From Canna indica (lineage: Eukaryota > Streptophyta > Magnoliopsida > Zingiberales > Cannaceae): a stretch of 64,000 bases of DNA. The translations under genes and the position numbers were made by a program. Position 1 is the stretch's first letter; every line of letters begins with the position of its first letter. The stretch covers positions 42,878,501 to 42,942,500 of the forward strand of contig CP136890.1 in assembly GCA_034359265.1 (NCBI GenBank). Reading direction: 5' to 3'. Shown piece by piece: positions 10,061 to 20,959 of this stretch. The notes beneath the pieces were generated by a model. That model did no database searches and had not been told where the DNA came from. It was given only the letters and a program-made list of their open reading frames with translations.

Positions 10061-11440
10061 ATGCAACCTGGAGATGAGGCGAAAGAAAGGGATCTGACGG
10101 CAAGAGTCGTGATTGCAGGATCAAGACCTAATCCTCCAAAGGCATATCCAAAGATGCTGAACTCTTGGGCTGCAATGTTCAAGGAGGCCAGTTTCCATTC
10201 TACCCCGGAAGTAAGCAAGAAGACAGAGTCAAGGATTAAAACTATCCAAGAGAGCTCTTCAAACAAATTGTTCATTGATGATAAATTGATGGAATCAGCT
10301 AGGCTTAACTGGGTAAATTGTTGATACGGTAATTTTTTTGGAAAGACTCCCCCATTAGCTTTGGTTCAAGCTGTCATGCCTAGGATTTGAAAGATTAAGC
10401 ACATTATGCATGCAATTGATCTTGCTTTGTTTTTTTTGCTTTAAATTTACAAATATTGATTATATGAATGTTGTTCTGTCAAATGGACCTTGGTTTCTAA
10501 ATGGCCAAGTACTGCTGCTTATTCCTTGGAAAGCCAATTTCCAACCATTGCTTGAGAAAATTGATACTATCCTGGTTTGGATGCAATTCTCGGGGCTGCC
10601 AGTAGAATACCTTTAAAAATACATCCTCTTCAAGCTAGCTTCTAGAGTAGGTCAACCAATAAAAATCGATGAAGTAACTAATAGGGGCTTAAGGGAAAAG
10701 TATGATATAATATGTATCCTATGTAAGTTGAACAATAAGGTTCCAAAAGGCATCTGGATAAACTATATGGGCAGTAGTAGTATTTGGCAGGCTCTAGCTT
10801 TTGAAAATATTCCAAAACTTTGCTACGAATGTGGGAAAATGGGCACCTTGTAGAATCTTTGTTTTGAAACCAACAAGTCTAATGTAGCGACTAATACATC
10901 AGGTGTTAATAATGAAGAAGGCATAATAAAAAATAGTAACGACACTAGAGTAAATTCAAATGAGGAAAATGTAGCTGTTGACATCCATGGGCCTTGGCAG
11001 CTTGTTAGTAGAAGGAGAAAGAATGGTTTAAGGAGAAATGACAATCCAAAGTTAAAAACCTCAGTTCAACATGAAAAAAGAACTGAAACTGATAAGCATA
11101 CTGTTCAGAAGAAAGAAAATATAGCAAATGAAATGATCATAGAAAAGGCCAAGGTGTTTGTTGAACAAATTGATAAAAAGATGGAATGATTTGAACCCAG
11201 CTCCTATGAAAAGGCTACAACTAGCTCACTGGAAAACCCCTTCAGTAAAATTAATGGACCAGGACAAAATTCAGCTTGTAAGTAATAAATCAGTCAGCTT
11301 CACTACACCAAAAATAGAGGAAATAAAAGTACCAATAGGTGTAGACAAAGAACTAGAAACTTTTCACAAAAAAATGACAGAGGTTTTTGAAATCACTGTC
11401 AGTGAAATAAAAGGAAATAAAATTTTTGACAGGAGGAAAT
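10061..11440 (+). pseudogene. LINE ORF1, 5' part (DUF4283 and CCHC zinc finger)
   Basis: Begins MQPGDEAKERDLTARVV. A DUF4283-like segment follows (CFKFTNIDYMNVVLSNGPWF...LVWMQFSGLPVEYL), then a CCHC_4-type knuckle CYECGKMG at about 10830. A 1-bp deletion there destroys the His. Other shifts and stops occur near 10320 and 10615. ORF1 proteins bind LINE RNA. The frame runs open to the G2 insertion at 11440 and continues in the same frame at 15829. Confidence 0.75.
11436..11440. repeat. Target-site duplication of G2 (left), GAAAT
   Basis: GAAAT at 11436-11440 is matched by GAAAT at 15824-15828. Excising G2 and one copy leaves LINE ORF1 open across the join, reading DRRKSILNCLL. Confidence 0.8.
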
Positions 11441-11810
11441 TGTAATATCCTAAATATTTAATTATATCATTTTCCTTTATGGTTATATTTGCCAGCCTAG
11501 CAGACTAGATCGAGGTTGAGCCGAGTGGACTCATGGTCCGGTGCGAGTTTGCGAACTCGTGTAAGTAAGAATTCGAGTTATGTTAATTTTGCTTGTATAG
11601 ATTAATTTATTTAATCTTTTTATGTTGCGTATTCATAAGTGTTTAATTATGTGGCATGTGGATGTGGATGTGCATTGTGGTTATATTAGTTATGGATGAT
11701 TATGTGGAAAATAAAATTAATTAAGTTAATTTAAGTTAGCGGGTTCGGGTTTTGCTTAAGGTGGATACGGGTTTGATAAAGGGCTAGTGGAGTTAGGGTT
11801 GAGGAGGGAG

Positions 11811-11817
11811 TATAAAA
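11811..11817 (+). promoter_or_regulatory. TATA box of LTR G2
   Basis: TATAAAA in a G-rich to C-rich transition, followed by a C/T-rich leader. It is the likely start of R in this LTR. Confidence 0.55.
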
Positions 11818-12190
11818 TCCCCCTCCCCTTGGCTTATGGCTCCCTATTTGGAGCCACCCAAGCTTTAGAAGAACGGAGCAACTGCCAGCCGCAGGAGCCG
11901 CCAGCCGCCCCCTTCCTCTCTCCCTCTCTCTTGCGAGCCGCCGCCCTCAAGCCCAGTTGCCGAGCTTCTTCCCTTCCCTTTCCTTCTCTCTTCCTTCCCT
12001 TTGGAGCCGAGCTAAGAGGAGCCTGCCAAAGCCAGCCCCTCTCTCTTCCTCTCTCCCTCTCTCCAAGCCGATAGCTTGGAGTGAGCCGCCGCCCCTCTTG
12101 TCCCCTCCCTTGGGTCAAGCCGCCATCTTTTCAAGCCGGATTCGAGGGCCGTCATCTGGGATTTCTCCTTTATTCATTCTTCCTAATTAG

Positions 12191-13870
12191 GTGAGTGGTT
12201 TTACCCTCCTTCTTTCGAGTTTCTTCGAGTTCTTGAAGCCAATCTTGAAGGCTATTGAAATCTTGATTTGTTTCCGATGATTTCTCGAATTCTAGACGTT
12301 CTTTTTGTGTGCCATGTTTGAGGAGACCCTAAACCCTTCCCTTTAGGGTTCAGCAGCCCTAGGACGGCCCTAGGGGTGCTTGTCCAAGGGTGGAACAAGA
12401 GTGCCCTCAAGGTGTTCGATGAAATGCCTAAGCGATGGATCTTGATTATCTTGTAGTTTATATCTCAAATTGATGATTAAAATGAGTTCTTATATGTTCA
12501 AGCATGCTTAGTATTTAATCTGTGATTCTTGGAGAAAATCATATTTTTGTGAAAATTAGGATCTTGATGTTGATGCCATGAAGGTTTTTGCAAGATGATT
12601 TCTTGATTTAAATCCTTGATCTTAAAGGTTGTTCTTGATTAAAGATGATGGTAGGGCTTGATAATCTTGTTTAAAAATATGATTTTTGTGAGAATTATCT
12701 AAATGTTATAATTCTGATATGTTGGTGAATTAAGGATTTAATTTCTGTGAATTTTCGGATTTATTTTCATGACATGCTGAACATTCAATGTTGCTGGAAT
12801 TTCATGCTGAGATGATGAATCTGTGCTATTTTTGTAATGCTTGTTGTGGTGATTATATTTCTCTGAACATAGTCATGTAACCTATCATTTTAATCCGAAA
12901 ATATAGTTTGGAAACATAGGACACACTCTGGAGATCAAATTCGGATTAGGTACATCGGTTTCGGGCAAAACAGTAAGCTAAAACAAAACCCTAATTGTGG
13001 TGAACTAAATTTTAATTGCATAATTAAAATTGGGTAAAAGGGTCAGCATAATCTATTATGAACCAACATGAGAATTTTATGCATAAAATAAAACTACACG
13101 GGTTTATGACATTACGGGTCTAGGAGTTGGGATCGGATATTGGAGTGTTGAGACACTTTCCAATAGGAACACCCATGAGACACCGTAGGAAAGACTTGAC
13201 TTAGGTCATGGTGTGCCAAATCTTTATGAATGGCGGAGAGGCTCGTCGAGGAGCCGAATTGCGGGCTAGGCCCAGGAGGTTGGGTGGCTAATTACCAACC
13301 TGAAGAACAAGTTCGGAGGGTCTTTCCCGATTGTTCTAGTTTGGCCTCGTGGGATAAGTTCGGAGGGCCTACCCGATTATCCCCGAGGTGGTTTTAAGGA
13401 ATAAGTTCGGAGGGAATTTCTCGATTATTCCTATGATATCTTTTAAGAGTAAGCTCGGAGGGCATACCCGATTACTCTTATGATATTTTAAAGGGGCAAG
13501 TTTGGATGGGCGAATCCCAATTGTCCCTACGCGTCTCGTGGAGCAAGTTTGGAGGGATTTTCTTGATTGCTCCCGAGTTTATTTATACTAGGATAAGTTC
13601 GGAGGGCCTTCCCGATTATCCTAGTATGTGTTGTTGCTTTATGGCATGGCAGGCTTAGGCTTGTTGTCCTTCACCATTTGGGTGTTGGTTGCCTTCGGGC
13701 AGGTGGTGGCTGGATGACCTATTAGCAAGTCACTCCTTTGTGACATTTTCCTGCTTGAGTCAGGAGTTTTACCTTATTCAACTTAGCTGTGATGTTTGTT
13801 TTTATGAGGGTTGGTAGAACCGCTCACGGAGTTCTATGAACTCACCCGTTGTCGTTGTTTTATTTTGCAG
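12191..13870 (+). other. Possible leader intron inside LTR G2
   Basis: AG|GTGAGTGG at 12191 matches the plant donor consensus. TTTATTTTGCAG|AGCC at 13859-13870 matches an acceptor with its pyrimidine tract. The same pair occurs in G1 (23321 and 24722) and the acceptor in G3 (39131). Splicing would remove the hairpin array from the transcript. Splicing itself is inferred. Confidence 0.4.
13277..13625 (+). repeat. Array of stem-loops with covarying stems in LTR G2
   Basis: Seven units share the loop 'gttcggaggg...cccga' and are each closed by a different but matching stem: GAACAA/TTGTTC (13305-13336), GGGATAA/TTATCCC (13351-13383), AGGAATAA/TTATTCCT (13397-13432), TAAGAGTAA/TTACTCTTA (13444-13480), GGGGCAA/TTGTCCC with one G-U (13493-13527), GGAGCAA/TTGCTCC (13540-13573) and ACTAGGATAA/TTATCCTAGT (13587-13625). 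A leading hairpin AGGTTGG/CCAACCT is at 13277-13301. Spacing is about 36-57 bp. The paired changes point to conserved RNA or DNA folding. Confidence 0.85.
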
Positions 13871-13926
13871 AGCCTGACTGGTGAGGTGGGCTGGAGCACT
13901 TGGCGCAACTGGAGGGCAGAGGAACC

Positions 13927-15465
13927 TGTGGGCGAAATGGCGACAATAGAGGGGGGATGAATAGAGTGTTTACTAAAGAGATTAGCCTAAATTCACTTTT
14001 AATCTTTTCTTGGATTGGTTTAGGCAATTTGCGATTCAATGATTATATGCGAAAGCAATAATAATTAAGCAATTAAAGACACACAATGAATCAACGCAAA
14101 CACATGTATTTATAGTTGTTCGGCCCCAATGCCTACTCCACTACCTAAGCATTCCGCTTAGCATTTCCAAACTAGAATTACTAGATTATATCGAGTTTCC
14201 CTTACAACGATGACTTTTCACTGGAAAGTCTCCGCTCTCCAACCGAAGGCACTTCCACATCCGGAAGTATCCCGCCTTCCTACCGAGAGCACTTTCCCAC
14301 CTCAACCTAAGGGACAACTAGAGCTAATCCTAGTAACAACTAAGTTTACACAAGTGGCTTTACTCCTTCTACACCAAGGATACCACTTCACGCGACAAGG
14401 CCTAACAACCCTAGGTCTTTACACAAACACAAATCCAAAAATAGTTTAAATAATAAATAAAATTTACAATCAAAAGAGCTTAAGAATAAATCAATAATAA
14501 AAGCTCCTTTGCAAGCCTTTGGCACCTTTAACTCGTCAGGGGATGAGCTTGATCAAAACCCGAGTTGAAGCAGCAGCTGGCACTTGAGAAAGGTTGCCGC
14601 TGAAAGAAATAGGGTGCACTGCAATCACTCTTTGGAAGGATTTAATCTCCTTTTAAATGCTCAATAAATTCTGTTAGAGTAGGAGAAGTACATTAAATGA
14701 AGTATATGAGGGTGTATTTATACCCTCGTGAAGAAATGACTACTCAACGGATAGAAAACTATCTGTTGCAGACCGTCGGTCGAATGGTCGGTCGATCGAC
14801 CTATCGACCTATCGACCGATCATTCGACCGCTTCACATCTGTTTGTAATCGGTCGATCGACAGGTCGACCGCCAGACGCCACTGTTCATTCCTGACCTTC
14901 GGTTGACCCATCGGTCGACCGACACGATCTCGCATCTTGGGTATCCATAGGTCGGTCGACCGCCCGAGCTACTGCCCAATTTGGGCTTCAATCGGTCGAC
15001 CGCCCGGTCGACTGAAATAGCTCTACTGCGATTTCTTCCCTATGTTCGATCGACCGACGGGTCGACCGAATGTCTACTGCCCCTTTTTCCTATAGTCGGT
15101 AGACCGCCTGGTCGACCGAACCTAGGCTGAGATTGATTTCTTCAGCCTTTTTCTTCCGCGCTTTATTTCCGGGTTTCGGCTTTCAACGACTATTGACTTG
15201 GAGAGCTTTCATGTGATCTTTGAGCCCGTCCAATATGTCTTTCATGCATGCGTCGCTCTTCGAGAAGTTTCCGCGACGAACCCGAGCGCGACGATCAATG
15301 TCCTTCCGATTTTTTATTTCTCCGATTTTTCTAATCGAGGACATCGGACGCTAATTGATATGGAACCTGAAAGATATTCTCAATGAAATCATTAGTCCCA
15401 TGTTTATTATCATCAAAACTATCAAAACCGATATTAAGGCTAAGGTTGAAAACCTAAAGCCAACA
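13927..15465 (-). mobile_element. Solo LTR C1 (TGTTGG copia family)
   Basis: Plus-strand ends TGTGGGCGAAATGG and AAAACCTAAAGCCAACA. Target duplication GAACC at 13922-13926 and 15466-15470. It is inserted in G2. Length 1539 bp. The family is tied to copia by copy C7 (45114-46345), which abuts a tRNA-Met primer site and a UBN2-type gag. A palindrome-rich block fills 14770-15115. Confidence 0.85.
14770..15115. repeat. TCGACC/GGTCGA palindrome array in LTR C1
   Basis: Tandem units of about 60-75 bp, each with one or two self-complementary cores such as CGGTCGACCG or GGTCGATCGACC, separated by 'ctactgccca.ttt.ggcttc'-like spacers. Open frames across the block are by-products of its composition. 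Equivalent blocks mark every C-family LTR in the window. Confidence 0.7.
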
Positions 15466-15828
15466 GAACCATATGATCTCATAGCGCGCAGTCCTAGTTA
15501 GGGTCGTAGTCAACTCTTTTGGTAGTGTGTCATGCACTTTTGTTGGTCTTTTTGAGTTGTAGCCCTTGAGGGCATTTATGTCACTTTATTCAGATTTTAT
15601 TATATTTGGTCTGTTGGACTTGCTGTATTATTTCCATACTTTATTTGTTTGTCAAAACTTGTTTATGATGAACTCTGTTTTTATTTTTAGATGAAATAAC
15701 AACTTGTTGAATTCTTTTCGCTATTGTTTATTCTTATGATGTTGGCATGTGCATGAGTTAGGCTGCGGGGTATAGGCATGTATACACTGGCCGGTCACGT
15801 GACCCTATATTTGGGACATGATAGAAAT

Positions 15829-16024
15829 CAATACTGAACTGCCTATTAATACTAAACTCAAGAAGTAGGAAGCCTAATTCACAAATTATTCACCTCTCTA
15901 GCTTCCCCTTTAATGTAAAGCAAAATAAAGGAAAGAAGAGGAGATTTTCCATTGATTCTAAGGCAATTCAGCCAGATGGAGACCCAAGCAAAGCCAAGGG
16001 GGAACACTCCAAGCACACAGTGAT
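15829..16024 (+). pseudogene. LINE ORF1, continuation after G2
   Basis: Open, lysine-rich frame in phase with the 5' part (…SILNCLLILNSRSRK, later KQNKGKKRRFSIDSK). It lies between the G2 duplication (15824-15828) and the C2 LTR starting at 16025. Basic, low-complexity tails are usual for plant LINE ORF1 proteins. It ends at the C2 junction with GTGAT. Confidence 0.65.
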
Positions 16025-16858
16025 TGTTGGTGAAATGGCCTATACTAGAGGGGGAGTGAATAGTGTGTTAACTAATCTTTTCGTCTTATTCTGATTTTAA
16101 TCATTTCTTGATTAGTTAGGCTAAGCACGATATTAATAGCAAGCAAAAACAATAAATATGAAGTAATAAAGACAAATAAAATATCAATGCTAACACAATG
16201 ATTTATAGTGGTTCGGCCCCAATGCCTACTCCACTACCTAAGAACCCCGCTTAGGATTTCCAAACTAGTTTAACTAGATTAATCTTATTTCCCTTACAAT
16301 GAGGACTTTAACTCGAAGAGTCTCACTCTCAACCTAAGGCACTTCCACACCCGGAAGTCTTTGCCTTCTTACCGAGAGTACTCTTCCACTTCAACTAAGG
16401 GACAACTCAACTAATCCTAGTAAACTAAGTTTACAATGTTGGGTTTAAACCTCAACACCAAGGCAACCACCAACTCAATCAACCTAGCACTCTAGGTTTA
16501 CACAAATTGATATACAATCAAAATAAATAATAAAATACAATAACAATTGGAGCAATAAATCAAACAACAAGTACTTAGCTCCAAAAGCAACTCCCTAATC
16601 CTCTTGATGCCTCGAGAAGACGAATCTATGAAGCTTGAAGGCTAAATTAACAAATGGAGATCAAAACTAGGGCTCTTGGCAAAGATGGCTCAAGAATTCT
16701 TGTAGAGATGCAAGGAGTGGCTCTTTGAGACTTAGAAGCATCATTAGTAGGCTAGAAATGAGTTTGGGATGCGTATTTATAAACCCCCAAACAGCAAGGC
16801 TCGTCAACAGGCATTTTTTTGCCCGTTGGCGACGCCCGATCGCTTGCCGGTCGATCAT
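16025..16858 (-). mobile_element. LTR fragment C2 (C family)
   Basis: Starts TGTTGGTGAAATGGCC (the LTR 3' end read in reverse) inside LINE ORF1 and follows the C-family sequence to the palindrome block near 16830. At about 16858 it switches abruptly to a second copy that restarts at the 'gtgaatagtgtgttaac' position. It is therefore truncated, not a full LTR. No matching GTGAT duplication is found on the far side. Confidence 0.7.
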
Positions 16859-18100
16859 TAGTGAATAGTGTGTTAACTAAATCTATTTGCCTAAGTTCGA
16901 TTTTAAATATTTTCTTAAACTACTTAGACAATTCACAATTGAATGACTAAATGTGGAAGCGATTAATGATAAAGCAATTTACACAAATAAAATATAAATG
17001 CTAACACAATGATTTTTAGTGGTTCGGCCCCAATGCCTACTCCACTACCTAAGCACCCTGCTTAGGATTTCCAAACTAGTTTAACTAGATTAATTAGTTT
17101 CCTTACAATGAGAATTTTACACTGGAAAGTCTCTGCTCTCAAATCGAAGGCACTTCCACACCCGGAAGTATCCCGCCTTCCTACCGAGAGCACTCTCCTA
17201 CCTCAACCTAAGGACAACTCAACTAATCCTAGTAAACTAAGTTTACAATGGTGGATTTAAGCCTTAAAACTAAGGCAACCACCAAATCAATAAACCAAGC
17301 ACTCTAGGTTTACACGAACGATATAAAATGAAAATAAATGCCAAAATACAATAACAATTGGAGTAATAAATCAAACAACAAGTACTTAGCACCAAAAGAA
17401 ACTCCCTAGTCCTCTTGATGCCTTGAGAAGATGAATCTATGAAGCTGAAGGCTAAATCAACAAATGGAGATCAAAACTAGGGCTCTTTGCAAAGATGGCT
17501 CAAGAATTCTTGTAGAGATGCAAGGAGTGCCTCTTTGAGGCTTAGAAGCATCATTCAAGGCTTGGAAGAGAGTTTGGGGTGGGTATTTATAACCCCCCAA
17601 ATAAAATGGCTCATCAACGAGCTGATTTCTGCCCGTTGGCGATGCCGGGTCGCTTGCTGGTCGATCGTTGGTCGATCGACCGAGCAACTGCCGAGCGACC
17701 GAAGGTATTCAGCCAAATTCTAGCATCGTTCGGTCGAGCAGTCGATCGACCGAAATGCCTTCTCCTTCGGGTCAAGTATGTTATATAAGGATTATCCCTC
17801 ATTTGGATTCAATAAAAATATCTAAAAAATCAAAATCCTTAAGAATCAAAATCCAACTTTTGGGGTCTAGTATAAATTTTTGAAAAATGGAAATTTTATA
17901 ATCTTTCGGTCAAGTATGGGTAGGCTAAAGGCTTTCAAAAAATCCTTTAAAATATCTCATTTTCTAGTTTTTACCTAGAGAATAATTACCGGTATTTTTG
18001 GTGCCAAGAAAATGTCTAGGTTATATAACCCTCCATGGAACTCACTAGGCTTAGTGAATTTCAGTGCAGTTTCTGAATTTTAATGTTTTGGGGTTCGAGT
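16859..18100 (-). mobile_element. LTR fragment C3 (C family) with unassigned tail
   Basis: Close repeat of C2 from 16859: the same primer-side sequence and the same 'cctcttgatgcc..gagaagatgaatctatgaagc' segment. The palindrome block is at about 17635-17760. After about 17770 the sequence no longer matches the other C LTRs and stays AT-rich to 18100; it may be a diverged LTR 5' part or other DNA. C2 and C3 in tandem suggest unequal recombination between LTRs. Confidence 0.6.
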
Positions 18101-19763
18101 TGTTGTATGAAATTCGACACTAGAAGGGGGGGTTGAATAGTGTCAGTCCCCTTTTCTTTTTATTCAATTTGACTTTAATCAAATGCAAATGTATCTTAAC
18201 AATGAATGTGATCAAATATTAAGAATAATAATAGGCAAATAAGAAAACAATGCAGACAAGAGTAATTATAGTGGTTCGGCCAACTGCCTACTCCACTACC
18301 TTGGCTCCTCACCAAGGATTTGTAACCACTACTTTATAGAACTTGTGTTTTCCTTTGAATACAATTGAGGACACTCTTCTCACCTCTTTGAGAACCCCTC
18401 ACCCTCAAACCTATTCACCTAGGCAAAACACAATTCTACAAAGTTTCCCCTAAGTGTTTCTCTAGCACACCTAGCAGCTATTACAGATTAAAAATAAGTC
18501 TGAAATAAAACTTCAAATACAATGCAAAAGAGCTTAAGAATAGAGAGAGGAACCACAGCTCTTTTCCCAAGCCTTCACTCTTTTAACTTGCCGGAAGATA
18601 GACTCGAGTTGCAGCAGAGTTGAGAGAAGCAGACGCTTGAAGATGATTTTGACGAAAGATTAGGGCGCAGCAAATCGATCACTTTGAAGGCTTTTAATCA
18701 CTTCTTGAATGCTCAATTAATCCACTAAGAAGTTTTTAAGAAGATAGGTGAGGGGTATTTATAACCCCTCAGCTGAACAGTGATTCAACGGGTAGAAAAC
18801 TAGCCGTTACAATCGTTCGGTCGATCGTCGGTCGACCGACCGATCGACCGCTACCCTTTCTATGTGTTTTTAGAATTGTTCGGTCGACCGACGCCCGAAT
18901 GAGTCGCAGCTTCCTTAATCCCAGATTCGGTCAACCGAATCAGTCGATCGATGCAGGGAAGCCAGACGTGTGATCTGCAATCTTCAATCTGGTCGATCGA
19001 TGCGCCTTCTGCCTAATTTTGGCTTCGGTCGGTCGACCGACGTAGCCTTTCGCCTATGCTTCACCAACTTCTATCGACCGATAGGACGACCGAATGACTA
19101 CTGCTATATTTTGGCATCATTCGGTCGACCGACCGATCGATTGAATAGGTTACTGCCAAAATTCTACCTTGTTCGGTCTATCGAACTCAAGCTGAGACTG
19201 ATTTTTACTTTGAATTTTTTACATGCTTTTTTATGGTTTAGTTACCAAGTTTCAACTTGGATAACTTTACAATTTGGCTTGGGATAAGATCTTCCTAAGG
19301 GTATATTACATGATTTCTACTTGAACTAAACCTGAGCCTTTCTTTGACATTTTCTTCTTTCGTTTCTTCAACGATCTTTTTTTTTGTTTCGTTTGAACGA
19401 ACTTCGCATGCTTATCGCAACCTCAACCTGAACTCAAAACTTCACACATAGATTAAATACTTTTTTGTTATCATCAAAATAAAGATCGAGACTTAAGAGA
19501 AACCCTTAAGCCAACACGGGTTTGGTTTTTCGGATCTTTGCATCATAAAAGAGGATTACAACACATGCTAGACACCCTAAACCTAAACTATAACTTCCCA
19601 AAGACTCCCAAGCGTTGACGAGCGTCCTTGCCGATTTTTCCGATCGCGGACGTCATGCGCTAACCGACTTGGAACTTGAAAGATTTTTCAATGAAACATT
19701 AGTTTCATATTTGTTATCATCAAAACTGAGATTAAGATCAAGATAGAAAATCTTAGGCCAACA
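18101..19763 (-). mobile_element. LTR C4 (C family)
   Basis: Ends TGTTGTATGAAATTCGACAC and AAATCTTAGGCCAACA. Length 1663 bp with a long palindrome block (about 18810-19190). Flanks CGAGT (left) and GATCC (right) do not match, so it is not a simple solo LTR at this site. It abuts the left side of the hAT element. Confidence 0.7.
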
Positions 19764-20959
19764 GATCCCATGCAGTCAAGTGATTGCACTAAGTGTGCAG
19801 TGTGCATTTTTTTAGAAGGATATTTTTGTCCAATCACCAATGGTACTCTTAGTTAAATTCATAAATCTTAAATCCCTCCTTCCCAATTCAGTTCACCTTC
19901 ACGCCTTCGCCCTTTTACTCACACCTCACGCCGCATGATAAGCGAGCAACCGAGCACGCCTCACGCCGTCGCCACTCCAGCAGACTCAGGCAAGGATTCT
20001 TCTACTCTTCATGGATTGTATTATTGTGCAGCAGTTGTGTCTTCATCTATTTCTAAGCATCGCTCAGAAGAAGGCTTTCTTCTGATCAAGCGTGAAATTG
20101 AGGTTACATGAAATCAGTAACAGTAACACTTCATTTCTTGTAGAAAGAAAAAAAGAAAATATGATTGACTTGCATGCACAACAAAAAATGAGCAAAATGT
20201 GCCTTTTTGATACTATTTCTATTGTCTGGATAATGAATTAGAAAGAACGAATCAAAGAGAGGTAATTAAGGATAAGTACATAGTTAGAGTATTACTTATT
20301 GATTGTTGGAAAAAAAAACCAGCATTAATCAATATAATGTACTGAGTTTAGCTTTTAGATATTTTACTTGAAGCCCTAGAAAGGAGTGTAATTTACTAAT
20401 ATTTTACTAATATTTCCAATCAACCCACTCAGTTATTTTCAACAAGTTCTTTTTAATGGTTAATTTATACACGAGTGTTTTTAATTGATAAAGGAGTCAA
20501 TTTTTAATTGTTAATTTATACATGAGTTTTTTTTGTTTTTGATTTTTTTGGGTGTTTTTAAATTATTGACATTTGAAAAAGACAATACTTCATAAATAAA
20601 AGATAAATAAAAATAAAAATTGTTAACTATTAATTACTTGAACAAGTTTGTTATTAATTGTTACAATGCTTGCATTCAATTTTTATTGTTAATTGTTTGA
20701 TGCCAATTTTTTAATTTGTTATTTGTTATAATTACCTATTGCCCATTTGTTTTTAATTTTATATACTTGTTTTATTATAAACTATTATCAAGATTAGATT
20801 CTTATTTTAAATGTCTTAAGCCCACGGTCGTACAAGATGAACTTTCAAATGAACAACAAGAAGCTTCTAATAGTATTCCAACACCAATTCTTGTTCGAGA
20901 AGAATCTTCTCAAATTCAAGGGCAAAATATCCAAATTTTCAATAGTACTTCATCAATTT

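Larger units (their letters stand above)
11441..15823 (+). mobile_element. Solo LTR G2 of a Ty3/gypsy-type family, with nested C1
   Basis: Starts TGTAATATCC. The right part matches G3 (38750-40260), which ends in the canonical GGTGTGACA; here the end is altered (GGGACATGATA). After removing C1 and its duplication the LTR is about 2.84 kb. In order it has a TATA box (11811), a C/T-rich GCC-rich leader to 12190, a strong donor-like GTGAGTGG (12191), the hairpin array (13277-13625) and an acceptor-like TTTTGCAG (13861-13870). No internal region or second LTR is present, so it arose by LTR-LTR recombination. Small open frames in the leader (11787-12190) are low-complexity and not supported as genes. 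Confidence 0.8.

Noticed and set aside
11787..12190. Overlapping open frames of 77-95 codons on both strands
   Set aside because: They lie in the C/T- and GCC-rich leader of LTR G2; low-complexity composition explains the lack of stops.
13277..13625. Regularly spaced repeats that could be mistaken for a CRISPR-like array
   Set aside because: Eukaryotic LTR context, repeats not identical, and the variable parts are the two arms of each hairpin rather than independent spacers.
19764..19815. Left terminal inverted repeat of the hAT element
   Set aside because: Only fragments ('agatccc', 'gcagtca') resemble the right end; no 8-bp duplication matching the right flank was found, so the left border is left open.
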